Assembly: GCF_001404335.1 (NCBI RefSeq)
Contig: NZ_CYZU01000008.1
Coordinates: 67,449-131,448, forward strand
Length of the DNA stretch: 64,000 nt
Source of the DNA: Faecalicatena contorta
GTDB taxonomy: Bacteria; Bacillota; Clostridia; Lachnospirales; Lachnospiraceae
Direction of reading: 5' to 3'
The notes below the pieces were generated by a model. That model saw nothing but the letters and a program-made list of their open reading frames with translations, did not search any database and had not been told where the DNA came from. The translations under genes and the position numbers were made by a program. Below, in pieces: positions 53,737 through 63,939 of the stretch (position 1 is the first letter of the stretch; every line of letters starts with the position of its first letter).

Positions 53737-55269
53737 TTATTTTTTCTCGATATTGATAATCCGCTGAGTCCAATCCCGGTAAAAGGCCTCCTCGTGCGAT
53801 ACGAGCAATACCGTTCCCGCAAAAGTTGAAAGGGCTGTTTTCAAAGCCTCTTTTGCCTGTACATCTAAATGGTTTGTAGGTTCATCCATAATTAAGAAAT
53901 TGCAGGGAGTCAGAGTAAGCAGACACATTTTTACCTTTGCCTGCTCTCCACCGCTTAATGTTCCTATGGCCTGCATAGCGTGTTTACTGGAAATCCCACA
54001 TCGTGCTAAATGTTTGCGGACATCTTTTGTCACCATATTGGGATAAGCATTGGCAACAATTTGAATGGGCGTCAATTCAGGTTCTTGCCACTCTAAATCC
54101 TGTTCAAAATATCCGATAGTAACCTGATCGGAAAATTTGAAATGGCCCTGCATAGATGGAATTTCCCCAATCAGGGTTTTTAACAGTGTCGATTTTCCAA
54201 TCCCATTAAATCCAGTAATAACAACTTTTTGTCCTCCCTTAATGCTAAATTCAATGTTTGATAAAACGGGGTAATGGTAGCCAACTGCCAGATGTTTCAC
54301 CAACAAGTGTTCTGTATTGGTTAATGGAAGTACGGGAAAATGGAAGTATGGAATAATTTCCTTTTGGTCTAAGGCTTCCATCTTTTCCATCCGGTCAAGC
54401 TGCTTTTGTCGTCCCCTCGCCATTTTTGCTTTTCTTCCCGCTATGTTCTTCCGTATAAATTCCTCCGTCTTTTTAATTTCCTTTTGCTGGGCCGCATATT
54501 GTCTTACATAATCTTCCCGCAGCAAAGTTTTCTTTCGCAAAAATTCGGAATATGTGCCATAGTATTTTGTGATAGTATCGTTATCAATATCACAAATGCG
54601 GTTCGCTATCTTATCCAGAAAGCCATAATCATGAGAAACTACTAAAAAAGCATTTTCCAAAGCAGATAAATATTCTGCCAGCCATGTCACATGGTCTTTA
54701 TCAAGGAAATTGGTCGGCTCGTCCAGCAACAAAACATCCGGTTTTTCCAGCAGCAACTTCGCTAAAATTACTTTGGCTCGTTGTCCGCCACTCATTTCTG
54801 CAATCGAACGGTCAAGGCCAATAGCCAGAAGTCCTAACCCATTGGCGACACGCTCAATGGCTGTATCTATCGAGTAAAAATCGTGGGCTTCAAGCTGCTC
54901 CTGATAATAGGCGGCCAGTTCAAGGCTTTTCATATCGCCGTCAGCAGCTTTTTCATAGAGCTCCATTGCCTGTGTTTCCATATCAAATAGCTTTGAGAAA
55001 GCAGATTTAAGAAATTCCTTCATCGTTAGGGAATGGTCAATTTCCGCATATTGGTCTAAATAACCAACCGTAGTATTTGGTTGCCAGACGATACGCCCGC
55101 TGTCTGGAATGATCTGCTCCGTACAGATTTTGATTAAAGTGCTTTTGCCGGTTCCGTTCTGTCCGACAATACCAATATGTTCCCCCTTGTTGAGTGTAAA
55201 GCCTGCATTTTTGTATAGCACATTCTCTCCAAAAGAGTGTGTCAGTCCGTCAATTTCTAATAAGCTCAT
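53737..55269 (-). CDS. ABC-F type ribosomal protection ATPase
   Basis: A 510-residue protein with two ABC ATPase domains and no membrane segments, begun at ATG 55269. Domain 1 has Walker A GQNGTGKST near residue 38 and signature EMSGGQRAK, Walker B VLLLDEPTNFLD. The linker (RQYAAQQKEIKKTEEFIRKNIAGRKAKMARGRQKQLDRMEK) would reach into the ribosome. Domain 2 has GFNGIGKST and TLSGGEQAK, FLIMDEPTNHLD. ABC-F proteins such as Msr, Lsa, Vga and Vml dislodge drugs from the 50S subunit. The leader with attenuators (55496-55659) supports a drug-resistance role rather than housekeeping. The drug spectrum cannot be read from sequence. Confidence 0.88.
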   Translation of the reverse strand: MSLLEIDGLTHSFGENVLYKNAGFTLNKGEHIGIVGQNGTGKSTLIKICTEQIIPDSGRIVWQPNTTVGYLDQYAEIDHSLTMKEFLKSAFSKLFDMETQAMELYEKAADGDMKSLELAAYYQEQLEAHDFYSIDTAIERVANGLGLLAIGLDRSIAEMSGGQRAKVILAKLLLEKPDVLLLDEPTNFLDKDHVTWLAEYLSALENAFLVVSHDYGFLDKIANRICDIDNDTITKYYGTYSEFLRKKTLLREDYVRQYAAQQKEIKKTEEFIRKNIAGRKAKMARGRQKQLDRMEKMEALDQKEIIPYFHFPVLPLTNTEHLLVKHLAVGYHYPVLSNIEFSIKGGQKVVITGFNGIGKSTLLKTLIGEIPSMQGHFKFSDQVTIGYFEQDLEWQEPELTPIQIVANAYPNMVTKDVRKHLARCGISSKHAMQAIGTLSGGEQAKVKMCLLTLTPCNFLIMDEPTNHLDVQAKEALKTALSTFAGTVLLVSHEEAFYRDWTQRIINIEKK

Positions 55270-55309
55270 GTTTATCAACCTTTCCTGTATATTCTGGGCA
55301 AAAGAAAAA

Positions 55310-55349
55310 GGCAGAAAGCAAAGATACATAAGTGTATCTGCCTTCTGCC
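55310..55349 (-). terminator. Second attenuator terminator before the ABC-F gene
   Basis: Minus strand GGCAGAA...TTCTGCC with an inner GATACA/TGTATC hairpin, followed by TTTTTCTTTT, 40 bp before the ABC-F ATG. Confidence 0.82.
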
Positions 55350-55375
55350 TCTGGCATAGTAGCTCAAAAACAAAA

Positions 55376-55403
55376 GGCCATGGACAAAACATTGTCCATA
55401 GCC
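55376..55403 (-). terminator. First attenuator terminator before the ABC-F gene
   Basis: Minus strand GGCTATGGACAA, loop, TTGTCCATGGCC, followed by TTTTGTTTTTG. Confidence 0.82.
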
Positions 55404-55495
55404 TCATACACATTATAACTGCATGGGAAGCCGCTTTCTAAAAATGGGTATAAAATCCCCTTTGATGGCTTCCCGATGAAATCTAAATGCGTCGT

Positions 55496-55591
55496 TTATA
55501 CGCTATACTCTGCACAATGTTTCATCGGTATGGATTGTACAGAGTTGATTTTCTTTTTACGCTGATCGGTCAAATGAAAATTCATAGTCAT
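55496..55591 (-). CDS. Leader peptide of the ABC-F gene (31 residues)
   Basis: ATG at 55591 behind AAGGAG, TAA at 55496: MTMNFHLTDQRKKKINSVQS, then IPMKHCAEYSV. It is located between a consensus promoter and two terminators. The basic run RKKK contains the +X+ pattern on which drug-bound ribosomes often stall. The peptide and its place suggest ribosome-mediated transcription attenuation, as for vmlR- and msr-type genes. Confidence 0.72.
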   Translation of the reverse strand: MTMNFHLTDQRKKKINSVQSIPMKHCAEYSV

Positions 55592-55630
55592 GCCTTTATC
55601 TCCTTTTGAGAGGTACAACTCTCGATTCTA

Positions 55631-55659
55631 ATAATACTATGAGGGGTTCAATTTGTCAA
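55631..55659 (-). promoter_or_regulatory. Promoter of the ABC-F transcription unit
   Basis: Minus strand TTGACA (55659-55654), 17-bp spacer, TATTAT (55636-55631), 40 bp before the leader ATG. Confidence 0.85.
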
Positions 55660-55710
55660 TCGTTGCCTCAAGAAGTACAGATAATAAGTAAAAAACTTCT
55701 GCTGTTTCAT

Positions 55711-56064
55711 CTATGTCCAAATTAGTTCGCTAAAAATAACTTCCTCCGCCTGCGCTTTCAGCGTGTTCATCAGCCCCACCCAGCGCATGGGGTCACGGGA
55801 TTTCAGTTCCTCGGTGACGCCCGCCGCCTCCATCATGCGGGGCAGCATGGCGTCCATCCGTTCATGCGCCGCCCAGTCAATCTCCAACAGGTGCGGGTAC
55901 AGCTTTTCGCTCAAAATCAAGCTGCTGTAAAGGCCGGGCCGGTGTTCCTTCAGGTAGCGTTGCCGCATACGGCCATACTTGCCGATGGGGGCCTCCGGCT
56001 GCTCGGAAAGTTTCAGGTCGGGGATGTAGTAATCTCCGCAGCGGGTGTAAGTCAATTTGCTCAT
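55711..56064 (-). CDS. tnpV: TnpV family transposon protein
   Basis: A 117-residue protein (MSKLTYTRCGDYYIPDLKLS) with GKYGRMRQRYLKEHRPGLYSSLILSEKLYPHLLEID, typical of TnpV of Tn4451-like mobilizable transposons. The ATG at 56064 is seven bases from GGAGA; two ATG codons upstream are too near to it. It follows the recombinase by 26 bp, as tnpV follows tnpX elsewhere. Function unknown. Confidence 0.82.
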   Translation of the reverse strand: MSKLTYTRCGDYYIPDLKLSEQPEAPIGKYGRMRQRYLKEHRPGLYSSLILSEKLYPHLLEIDWAAHERMDAMLPRMMEAAGVTEELKSRDPMRWVGLMNTLKAQAEEVIFSELIWT

Positions 56065-56090
56065 GTTCATTCTCCTTTGCACTGTGATGG

Positions 56091-58057
<1,967 letters not shown>

Positions 58058-58064
58058 ACATCTC

Positions 58065-59019
58065 CCGCCGCCAATTTATATTTTCGGTACTGCTTCACCG
58101 CGAAATGGTCGGGGTCGCGTTCTTCCAAGTCGGCAAACAGCAAATCGACGGGGCTTTGATATTCCTCGTCGTCCTCGCGGGCTTCGCTGGCGTTGATAAG
58201 TTCCAACAGGGTAATAAAGTTCATTTCCTCGGCGGGGGCTTCGTACCAGATGTAGCCCACCAACGCGCAATACAAAAGCCGTTCTGCCTTTACCCAAAAA
58301 TCCTCCGCGCTTTTTTCTCCCTCACCTTTGGTATTCGCTATCAACGTATTTACCAGCTTCAAAATATCTTTCTCGCTGCGGATATACACAAAGGGGTTGT
58401 AGTGCATAGATTTTTTGAAGTTAATCGTATTCAGTACCTTAATGCGGTAGCCCGCCCGTTGCAGCAGCTTCCCGCACTCAATCAAAACCGTACCTTTCGG
58501 GTCGGTTAAGACGTAAGAGGAATGAAGCTGCATTAGATTAGGTTTGACAAAAAATCTTGTTTTTCCGCTGCCGCTGCCGCCGATCACGACGACGTTCTTA
58601 TTTCTCGCGTACTTCGGCTGCTTCGGGCGGCTGTTCATGGTAAGCCGTTCCGTCTGCGTCAAAATGATGTTGTTTTGGAAATCCGGGTCTATGTAGGGCT
58701 TTATATCTTCGGCGTTTCCCCATCGGGCAGAGCCGTACTCCGCGCCCTTGCGGTATTTCTTCGCGTTTTTCCCTTTGACATAGACTATCAAGCGGATAAT
58801 CACCGCACCGACAATGCCGACAAGCAAATCCAACGGGTAAACGCTCGGCAAGGCGTTTTCAAAGGCTGCGGAAAATCCTTGTGTGATATTCAGTATCTTT
58901 GCAGAAATATCCGCGCCGGGGGCAAGCCGCACCGCCTGTCCGACTTTATCAAAGAGATAGACAAAGAACACATAGGGGATATTCGGAAGTATCAGCTTTT
59001 TGTAGTTGATCTGCTTCAT
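58065..59019 (-). pseudogene. virD4 5' half of element C, cut by element D
   Basis: Residues 1-319 of the coupling protein (MKQINYKKLILPNIPYVFFV): two membrane segments, Walker A IGGSGSGKTRF near residue 150, DPKGT, then KYKLAAG at the junction. The frame continues six codons into element D (DVCSK) and stops at 58045. Walker B lies in the other half at 45415-46242, so neither piece is a working ATPase. Confidence 0.92.
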
Positions 59020-59489
59020 ATCTCGCGCCCCCTGTCCATTTTCTTTACCTTGTCGCGGGCGGCGTTAAGCTGCTTCGCCTTGTCCTTTGCAGCGGCAAGG
59101 GCTTTGCGGATAGAGGGCTTTTTCTCCCGGTTCAGCTTCTTTGCGGAAAACTCTTGAAACGCTGCGGTCATAACGTCCGCGTCCCGGCCTTTGAAAAACA
59201 CAAGGTAACGGGTCTGCTCGCCCTTAACCTTTTTTAGCGAAAAATCTATGTTGTATTTCTTCGCCGTACTCTCAAAGGCTTTAATATTGCTGTCGGTGAT
59301 CTCGATGTTGGAAACACCCGCGTTCTGCTTCATAAGCTGCCGCATGGTCTGTTTCCCATGCGCGGGTTTGCTTTTCTGCTCCAAAAACTTTTGGATTGCT
59401 TTCTGTAACGCCTGTTCGGTAAGCCGCGCCGCGCCTTTTCCCACTTTGACGTATAGGGCAATCGTTTTTTGGGTTACTTCCTCCTGCAA
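59016..59489 (-). CDS. pcfB: PcfB family protein (DUF3801)
   Basis: A 157-residue protein (MQEEVTQKTIALYVKVGKGA) with ALQKAIQKFLEQK, NIEITDSNIKAFESTAKKYNIDFSLKKVKGEQTRYLVFFKGRDADVM and a basic tail. In pCF10, PcfB accompanies the coupling protein PcfC. Here it overlaps virD4 by 4 bp. It probably helps to bring the relaxosome to VirD4. Confidence 0.88.
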   Translation of the reverse strand: MQEEVTQKTIALYVKVGKGAARLTEQALQKAIQKFLEQKSKPAHGKQTMRQLMKQNAGVSNIEITDSNIKAFESTAKKYNIDFSLKKVKGEQTRYLVFFKGRDADVMTAAFQEFSAKKLNREKKPSIRKALAAAKDKAKQLNAARDKVKKMDRGREI

Positions 59490-59525
59490 GGTATCAACTC
59501 CTTTCCCGGTAAAGTGCGGCTATGC

Positions 59526-60470
59526 TCATTCGCCGCCGTATAAGTCGTGATTGACAAGGGCGGTATAGTAGCTGTCAATGGTACTCGGCGCGTTGAACAG
59601 CACCGCTTTTAGATACTGCTTGATGTTGCGCACTTTGGTTGTGTTCTCCCTCATGCAATCCAAAACAAACTCAATATGGCTGCTGTTCAGCTTCAAAAAC
59701 TTGGATTTCACCAATTCGGCGGGGTAGTCGTCCCCGGCAATACGGATTGTCTTTCGGGCTGTGCAGACGGTTTCCAGCATAAGGTCAACAATCTCGTCCA
59801 AACGGTCTTTGTCAATTTTGCAGTTTTGAATGAGATGGTCGTATTCGATATTGTCCTTGATAATCTCCCTGTAAATCTCTACTGCGCTATTGCTTTTCGC
59901 TTCCGTTCTTTTCCTTTCCGGCGGCGTAGCCGCTTCGCCATGCGCAAAGGGCAAGGGGTTTAGGGAATGGAAAGGAATGGAATCGGTACTTGATAAATCA
60001 GTAATTGATTGTTCTTTACTTAATATATCTTTATTTAATTGCGTTGGATTTTCCAACGTAGGTTTTTCCTGCGTAGGTTTTTCCAACGTTGGATTATCCA
60101 ATGTTGGATTTTCCAATGTAGGTAAATCCAATATAGGCGGCTGTCCGCCGCTGGTAGCTGCTTCCGGCTCTCGCGGCTGCGGCTGCTCGTATATGACGTA
60201 ATCTGCGCCCCGCAAGCGTCCCTTTTCGTCGCGCTCCCGGCTGCGCACGATATATCCGGCTTTTTCGAGTTCCTTTACCGCTTCGCGGATTGCGTCGATC
60301 TTCTCCCGGTTGATATGGGATAAGCCCGCAAGGGTATAATCCCAATCTTCGGGCAGCGAAAGCATTTGCGACAACAAGCCCTTTGCCTTTAAGGACAATT
60401 CCTTGTTTCGCAAGTGGTGGTTGCTCATAACGGTATATCCCGTATTTCGCTCCACTCTGAAAACTGCCAT
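59526..60470 (-). CDS. Replication initiator/DUF6017 protein of element C
   Basis: A 314-residue protein. The N-terminal about 95 residues are a winged-helix initiator domain (YTVMSNHHLRNKELSLKAKGLLSQMLSLPEDWDYTLAGLSHI). Residues about 115-145 are a repeat LENPT/LDNPT/LEKPT, and the C-terminal DUF6017 domain begins near residue 200 (IEYDHLIQNCKIDKDRLDEIVDL). Such genes open the transfer operon of Tn1549-like ICEs and may support replication of the circular form. Confidence 0.8.
   Translation of the reverse strand: MAVFRVERNTGYTVMSNHHLRNKELSLKAKGLLSQMLSLPEDWDYTLAGLSHINREKIDAIREAVKELEKAGYIVRSRERDEKGRLRGADYVIYEQPQPREPEAATSGGQPPILDLPTLENPTLDNPTLEKPTQEKPTLENPTQLNKDILSKEQSITDLSSTDSIPFHSLNPLPFAHGEAATPPERKRTEAKSNSAVEIYREIIKDNIEYDHLIQNCKIDKDRLDEIVDLMLETVCTARKTIRIAGDDYPAELVKSKFLKLNSSHIEFVLDCMRENTTKVRNIKQYLKAVLFNAPSTIDSYYTALVNHDLYGGE
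60049..60126. repeat. Short tandem repeat in the DUF6017 gene
   Basis: TTTTCCAACGTAGG-like units of 12 and 15 bp are repeated about six times with variation, coding for PTLEN/PTLDN/PTLEK units. In-frame unit lengths suggest a linker that varies in length. Confidence 0.7.
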
Positions 60471-60495
60471 ATTTCCTCACTTCCTCTCTTGGTAT

Positions 60496-60520
60496 GCGTG
60501 GACAATTAGAAAGCCGTTTT
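60496..60520. repeat. 25-bp repeat, inverted copy at 19250-19274
   Basis: GCGTGGACAATTAGAAAGCC plus GTTTT, 26 bp upstream of the DUF6017 start. The same sequence occurs inverted at the other end of the leftward operon. Confidence 0.7.
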
Positions 60521-60598
60521 CGGCTGTTTTGGTATTGCAATATGCCCTTTGCCGTTTTCGCGTCTGCAAAGCCGCATGGCACAAGGGCTTTTGCCCGT

Positions 60599-60817
60599 CT
60601 ATTTGTCCATGCTGGCGTGCGTTTTCCGCGTCCTTTTGCCGGGGCAATAGGGACACTCTTTGAAAACGCAAAACTCATATTTCCACCCGGGGCGGTAGAA
60701 ACGGCAAGTGCCGCAATCTTCATCATCTCCGGCACAACCGGATTGATAGCGGTCAAATCCCGGCTTCTGCTGCATGAGCAATTCAAACGCCCGCTGCTTG
60801 CCCTTTGTGAAATACAT
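60599..60817 (-). CDS. Small cysteine-rich conserved ICE protein
   Basis: A 72-residue protein begun at ATG 60817 behind AGGAGG (MYFTKGKQRAFELLMQQKPG) with CAGDDEDCGTCRFYRPGWKYEFCVFKECPYC, which should bind zinc. It is the first gene at the right end of element C, before the DUF6017 gene. Family known only from CTn-type elements; function unknown. Confidence 0.68.
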   Translation of the reverse strand: MYFTKGKQRAFELLMQQKPGFDRYQSGCAGDDEDCGTCRFYRPGWKYEFCVFKECPYCPGKRTRKTHASMDK

Positions 60818-60845
60818 TCCGGCTGCACCTCCTTTCCTGCGGGCA

Positions 60846-60896
60846 TAAAAAAACGGCGTTACTTTCTCCCCCAAAGGGGTTAAGGTAACGCCGTTT
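60846..60896 (-). terminator. Terminator at the right end of element C
   Basis: Minus strand AAACGGCGTTAC pairs with GTAACGCCGTTT (12 bp), with inner CCCC/GGGG pairing, followed by TTTTATG. It stops reading from the outside into the operon of C or works as an attenuator. Confidence 0.75.
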
Positions 60897-60975
60897 GTGT
60901 GCGTATTCAGTTTTTAACACATTCCCTGTCTATCCGCTGTCCGCAAAACCATTGATTTTATTAGCTTTTTGCCGC

Positions 60976-60985
60976 TATCGCTATC
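60976..60985 (-). repeat. Right subterminal inverted repeat of element C
   Basis: TATCGCTATC, the complement of GATAGCGATA at 11855-11864, 12 bp inside the TTT junction. Confidence 0.6.
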
Positions 60986-60996
60986 ACACCTCATTA

Positions 60997-62424
60997 TTTC
61001 AAAGACCCGGTTTTCAAGCCATGCTTGCGGACATTGAAGCCGGAAAAGTCGGGACAGTTATCGTAAAGGATATGTCGAGGTTAGGGCGAAACTACCTGCA
61101 AGTGGGAATGTACACGGAAATGATTTTCCCACAGAAAGGCGTCCGCTTCATCGCTATCAATGACGGAGTGGACAGCGCACAGGGCGACAATGACTTTGCC
61201 CCGCTGCGGAATATCTTTAACGAATGGCTGGTGAGAGATACGAGCAAGAAAATACGGGCGGTAAAACGCTCAAAAGGCATGAGTGGCAAGCCCATCACAA
61301 GCAAGCCTGTGTATGGCTACCTCATGGACGAGGACGAAAATTTCATTATTGACGAGGAAGCTGCACCCGTAGTCAAGCAAATATACAACCTCTGTCTTGC
61401 CGGGAATGGTCCGACCAAGATAGCCCGTATGCTCACAGAGCAGCAAATCCCCACGCCGGGAACGCTTGAATACCGCAGGACGGGACACACCCACCGTTAC
61501 CACCCCGGCTATGAGTGCAAGTGGGCGACCAATACTGTTGTGCATATCCTTGAAAACCGGGAATACACGGGCTGTCTGGTAAACTTCAAGACTACCACGC
61601 AATCCTACAAGTGCAGCAAAATCATTTACAATGACGAGGATAAGCAGGCAATCTTTGAAAACCACCACGAGCCTATCATAGACACTCAGACATGGGAACG
61701 GGTGCAGGAGCTACGCAAGCAGCGTAAACGCCCCAACCGCTATGATGAAGTGGGCTTGTTCTCCGGTATACTGTTCTGTGCAGATTGCGGCAGCGTCATG
61801 TATCAGCAGCGATACCAGACGGACAAGCGCAAGCAGGACTGTTATATCTGCGGCAACTACAAGAAACGCACCCATGACTGTACGGCGCACTTTATCCGCA
61901 CCGACCTCTTGACCGCTGGCGTACTCTCCAATCTGCGGAAAGTGACCAGCTATGCGGCAAAGCATGAAGCCCGGTTTATGAAGCTCTTGATTGAGCAGAA
62001 CGAGGACGGGGGCAAGCGCAGGAACGCCGCCAAGAAAAAGGAGCTGGAAGCCGCCGAGAAACGCATAGCCGAGTTATCCGCTATCTTCAAGCGGCTGTAT
62101 GAGGACAGTGTGACCGGGCGCATATCAGACGAGCGTTTCACAGAGCTGTCGGCAGACTATGAAGCAGAACAACGGGAGCTGAAAGAAAGAGCCGTTGCTA
62201 TCCAAGCGGAGCTTTCCAAAGCACAGGAAGCCACCGTGAACGCAGAAAAGTTTATGAATGTTGTCCGGCGGCATACCAGCTTTGAAGAACTTACCCCCAC
62301 TCTGCTGCGGGAGTTTGTAGAGAAAATCGTTGTGCATGAGTGCAGCTATGACGAGAACAAGACCCGCAGACAGGACATTGAGATTTATTATTCTTTTGTT
62401 GGCAAGGTGGACTTGCCCGAATAA
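60997..62424 (+). pseudogene. Element A serine recombinase, 3' part (codons 62-536), split by element C
   Basis: FQRPGFQAMLADIEAGKVG to the stop agrees almost wholly with the element B enzyme: [13 protein letters not shown], recombinase domain, zinc ribbon (FCADCGSVMYQQRY ... CYICGNY), coiled coil. A frame from 60895 fuses 34 residues coded by element C to it, but the catalytic serine is in the other piece at 11659-11844. With element C removed, 536 codons are restored. Confidence 0.93.
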
Positions 62425-62484
62425 CCGCCCGACCTATCCGACACAAGAGCTAAGTGCCGGATAGGAACGGCAAAATTTTTTACA

Positions 62485-62525
62485 CTTCTATTACTTCTTT
62501 ATCGCACATCAGTAAAGAGCCAGGG
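62485..62525 (+). other. Right attachment junction of element A
   Basis: The arm ACACTTCTATTACTTC, TTTATCGCACATCAGTA ends at 62514, followed by the core AA (62515-62516) and GAGCCAGGGG of maff2. Same arm as in element B at 34471-34510. Confidence 0.8.
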
Positions 62526-62607
62526 GATCAAGCAGCTTGTCGCGGGCGGAGGCGTGGCCCTCATTGGCATGACCCTTGTTCCGCTGCTGTCCGGGCTGCT
62601 GGGATAA
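62515..62607 (+). pseudogene. maff2 3' half of relic ICE E
   Basis: KSQGIKQLVAGGGVALIGMT to the TAA at 62605-62607: the second membrane helix of Maff2. The 5' half is at 4212-4336. No start codon remains. Confidence 0.9.
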
Positions 62608-62682
62608 TCGTTTGGTCCATCTGCAAGCAATACGCCGCGCCCTCCTGCTGCTGGGAGGGCGCGGGAAAGGAGGGATACACAC

Positions 62683-63546
62683 ATGATTGATGATTTAATC
62701 GGGGAATGGATCAAAGGCATCCTGATTGACGGGATCAAGGGAAACCTGTCCGGCCTTTTCAGTACCGTGAATACCAAGGTCGGGGAAATCGCATCGGATG
62801 TGGGCAGCACTCCGCAGGACTGGAACGGCGGCATTTTTTCCATGCTGCAAACCCTGTCCGAAACGGTCATTGTCCCCATTGCGGCGGCGATTCTCGCCCT
62901 GGTGATGTGCTATGAGCTGATTGAAATGATTGTGGAAAAGAACAACATGCACGACTTTGATACGTCCCTGTTCTTCCGCTGGATGTTTAAGAGCGCATTT
63001 GCCATCCTCATTGTGACGAACACATGGAATATCGTCATGGGCGTCTTTGACGCCACCCAGGCCGTCGTGAACCAAAGCGCCGGGGTCATCATCGGGGAAA
63101 CCAGCATTGACTTTGATACCCTGATTCCGGATCTGGAAACCCGGCTGGAAGCCATGGACATCGGCCCTCTGTTGGGCCTGTGGTTTCAGACCCTGGTTGT
63201 TGGGCTGACGATGCACGCGTTATCCATCTGCATTTTCCTTGTCACCTACGGGAGAATGATTGAAATATACGCTGTGACTGCGCTGGGGCCGATTCCCCTT
63301 GCTACGCTGGGAAACTCGGAGTGGCGCGGCATGGGCCAGAACTACTTAAAATCCCTGCTGGCACTGGGCTTCCAAGCCTTTTTAATCATGGTGGTGGTGG
63401 GGATTTACGCGGTGCTGATTCAGGACATCGGCACGATGGAGGATATTTCCGGCGCGATCTGGGGCTGTATGGGCTATACGGTGCTGCTATGCTATGGCTT
63501 GTTCAAAACCGGCAGCTTGTCCAAAGCCGTATTCACAGCCCATTGA
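62683..63546 (+). CDS. VirB6/TrbL-like membrane protein of relic ICE E
   Basis: A 287-residue protein homologous along its length to 33441-34304 in C, with about six membrane segments (VIVPIAAAILALVMCYELI, AFAILIVTNTWNIVMGVFD, LSICIFLVTYGRMIEIYAV). GGAGGG lies before the ATG at 62683. The gene is intact, but most other channel genes of E are gone, so it is probably without use. Confidence 0.87.
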   Translation: MIDDLIGEWIKGILIDGIKGNLSGLFSTVNTKVGEIASDVGSTPQDWNGGIFSMLQTLSETVIVPIAAAILALVMCYELIEMIVEKNNMHDFDTSLFFRWMFKSAFAILIVTNTWNIVMGVFDATQAVVNQSAGVIIGETSIDFDTLIPDLETRLEAMDIGPLLGLWFQTLVVGLTMHALSICIFLVTYGRMIEIYAVTALGPIPLATLGNSEWRGMGQNYLKSLLALGFQAFLIMVVVGIYAVLIQDIGTMEDISGAIWGCMGYTVLLCYGLFKTGSLSKAVFTAH

Positions 63547-63579
63547 CGCGACACTATTTGCACAGGAGGAAACAGGCTT

Positions 63580-63855
63580 ATCGAGAAATCACAGAAGAAA
63601 ACCTATCACATTATTTACGCTGACCCGCCGTGGAGATATGACCAGAAAACGGTACAGGGAGCAGCGGAAAACCACTATCCCACCATGGGAATCGACGCGC
63701 TGTGCGCTCTGCCGGTGGAAACCCTGGCCGCCAAGGACTGCCTGATGTTTTTGTGGGCCACGTTCCCTATGCTGCCGGAAGCCCTGCGGCTGATCCAGGC
63801 ATGGGGCTTCACCTTCAAGACCGTGGCCTTTGTATGGCTGAAACGGAATAAATAA
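63580..63855 (+). pseudogene. MT-A70 methyltransferase, 3'-truncated remnant of ICE E
   Basis: The frame KKTYHIIYADPPWRYDQKTV goes on to TVAFVWLKRN and then ends in K-stop at 63853-63855. The homologue in C (32882-33430) continues for another about 75 residues from this point. The DPPW catalytic motif is kept; the C-terminal third is lost. AGGAGG (63563-63568) is 10 bases before ATC (63580); no ATG is seen there. The break is next to the hairpins and IS91-like gene on the right. Confidence 0.82.
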
Positions 63856-63899
63856 GTGTCTTCGACACTTCAGCTCCCCTGCCCCTCAATCTTGAGGGG
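63854..63899. other. Hairpins at the right break point of relic ICE E
   Basis: AAGTGTC/GACACTT (63854-63870) and CCCCTCA/TGAGGGG (63882-63899) are perfect dyads, the second followed by a T run near 63908. They lie between the cut methylase and the IS91-like gene and could be the end of that element. Confidence 0.5.
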
Positions 63900-63939
63900 T
63901 GGGCTTGCTTTTTTCTTCTATCTGATTCATAATTATCTC

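Noticed and set aside
60049-60126. Short repeats that could suggest a CRISPR array
   Set aside because: Units are 12-15 bp without unique spacers and lie in frame in the DUF6017 gene; no cas genes are present.
60895-60996. New N-terminus of the element A recombinase supplied by element C
   Set aside because: The 34 residues come from noncoding end DNA, with no ribosome site, and lack the catalytic serine, so an active enzyme is not expected.
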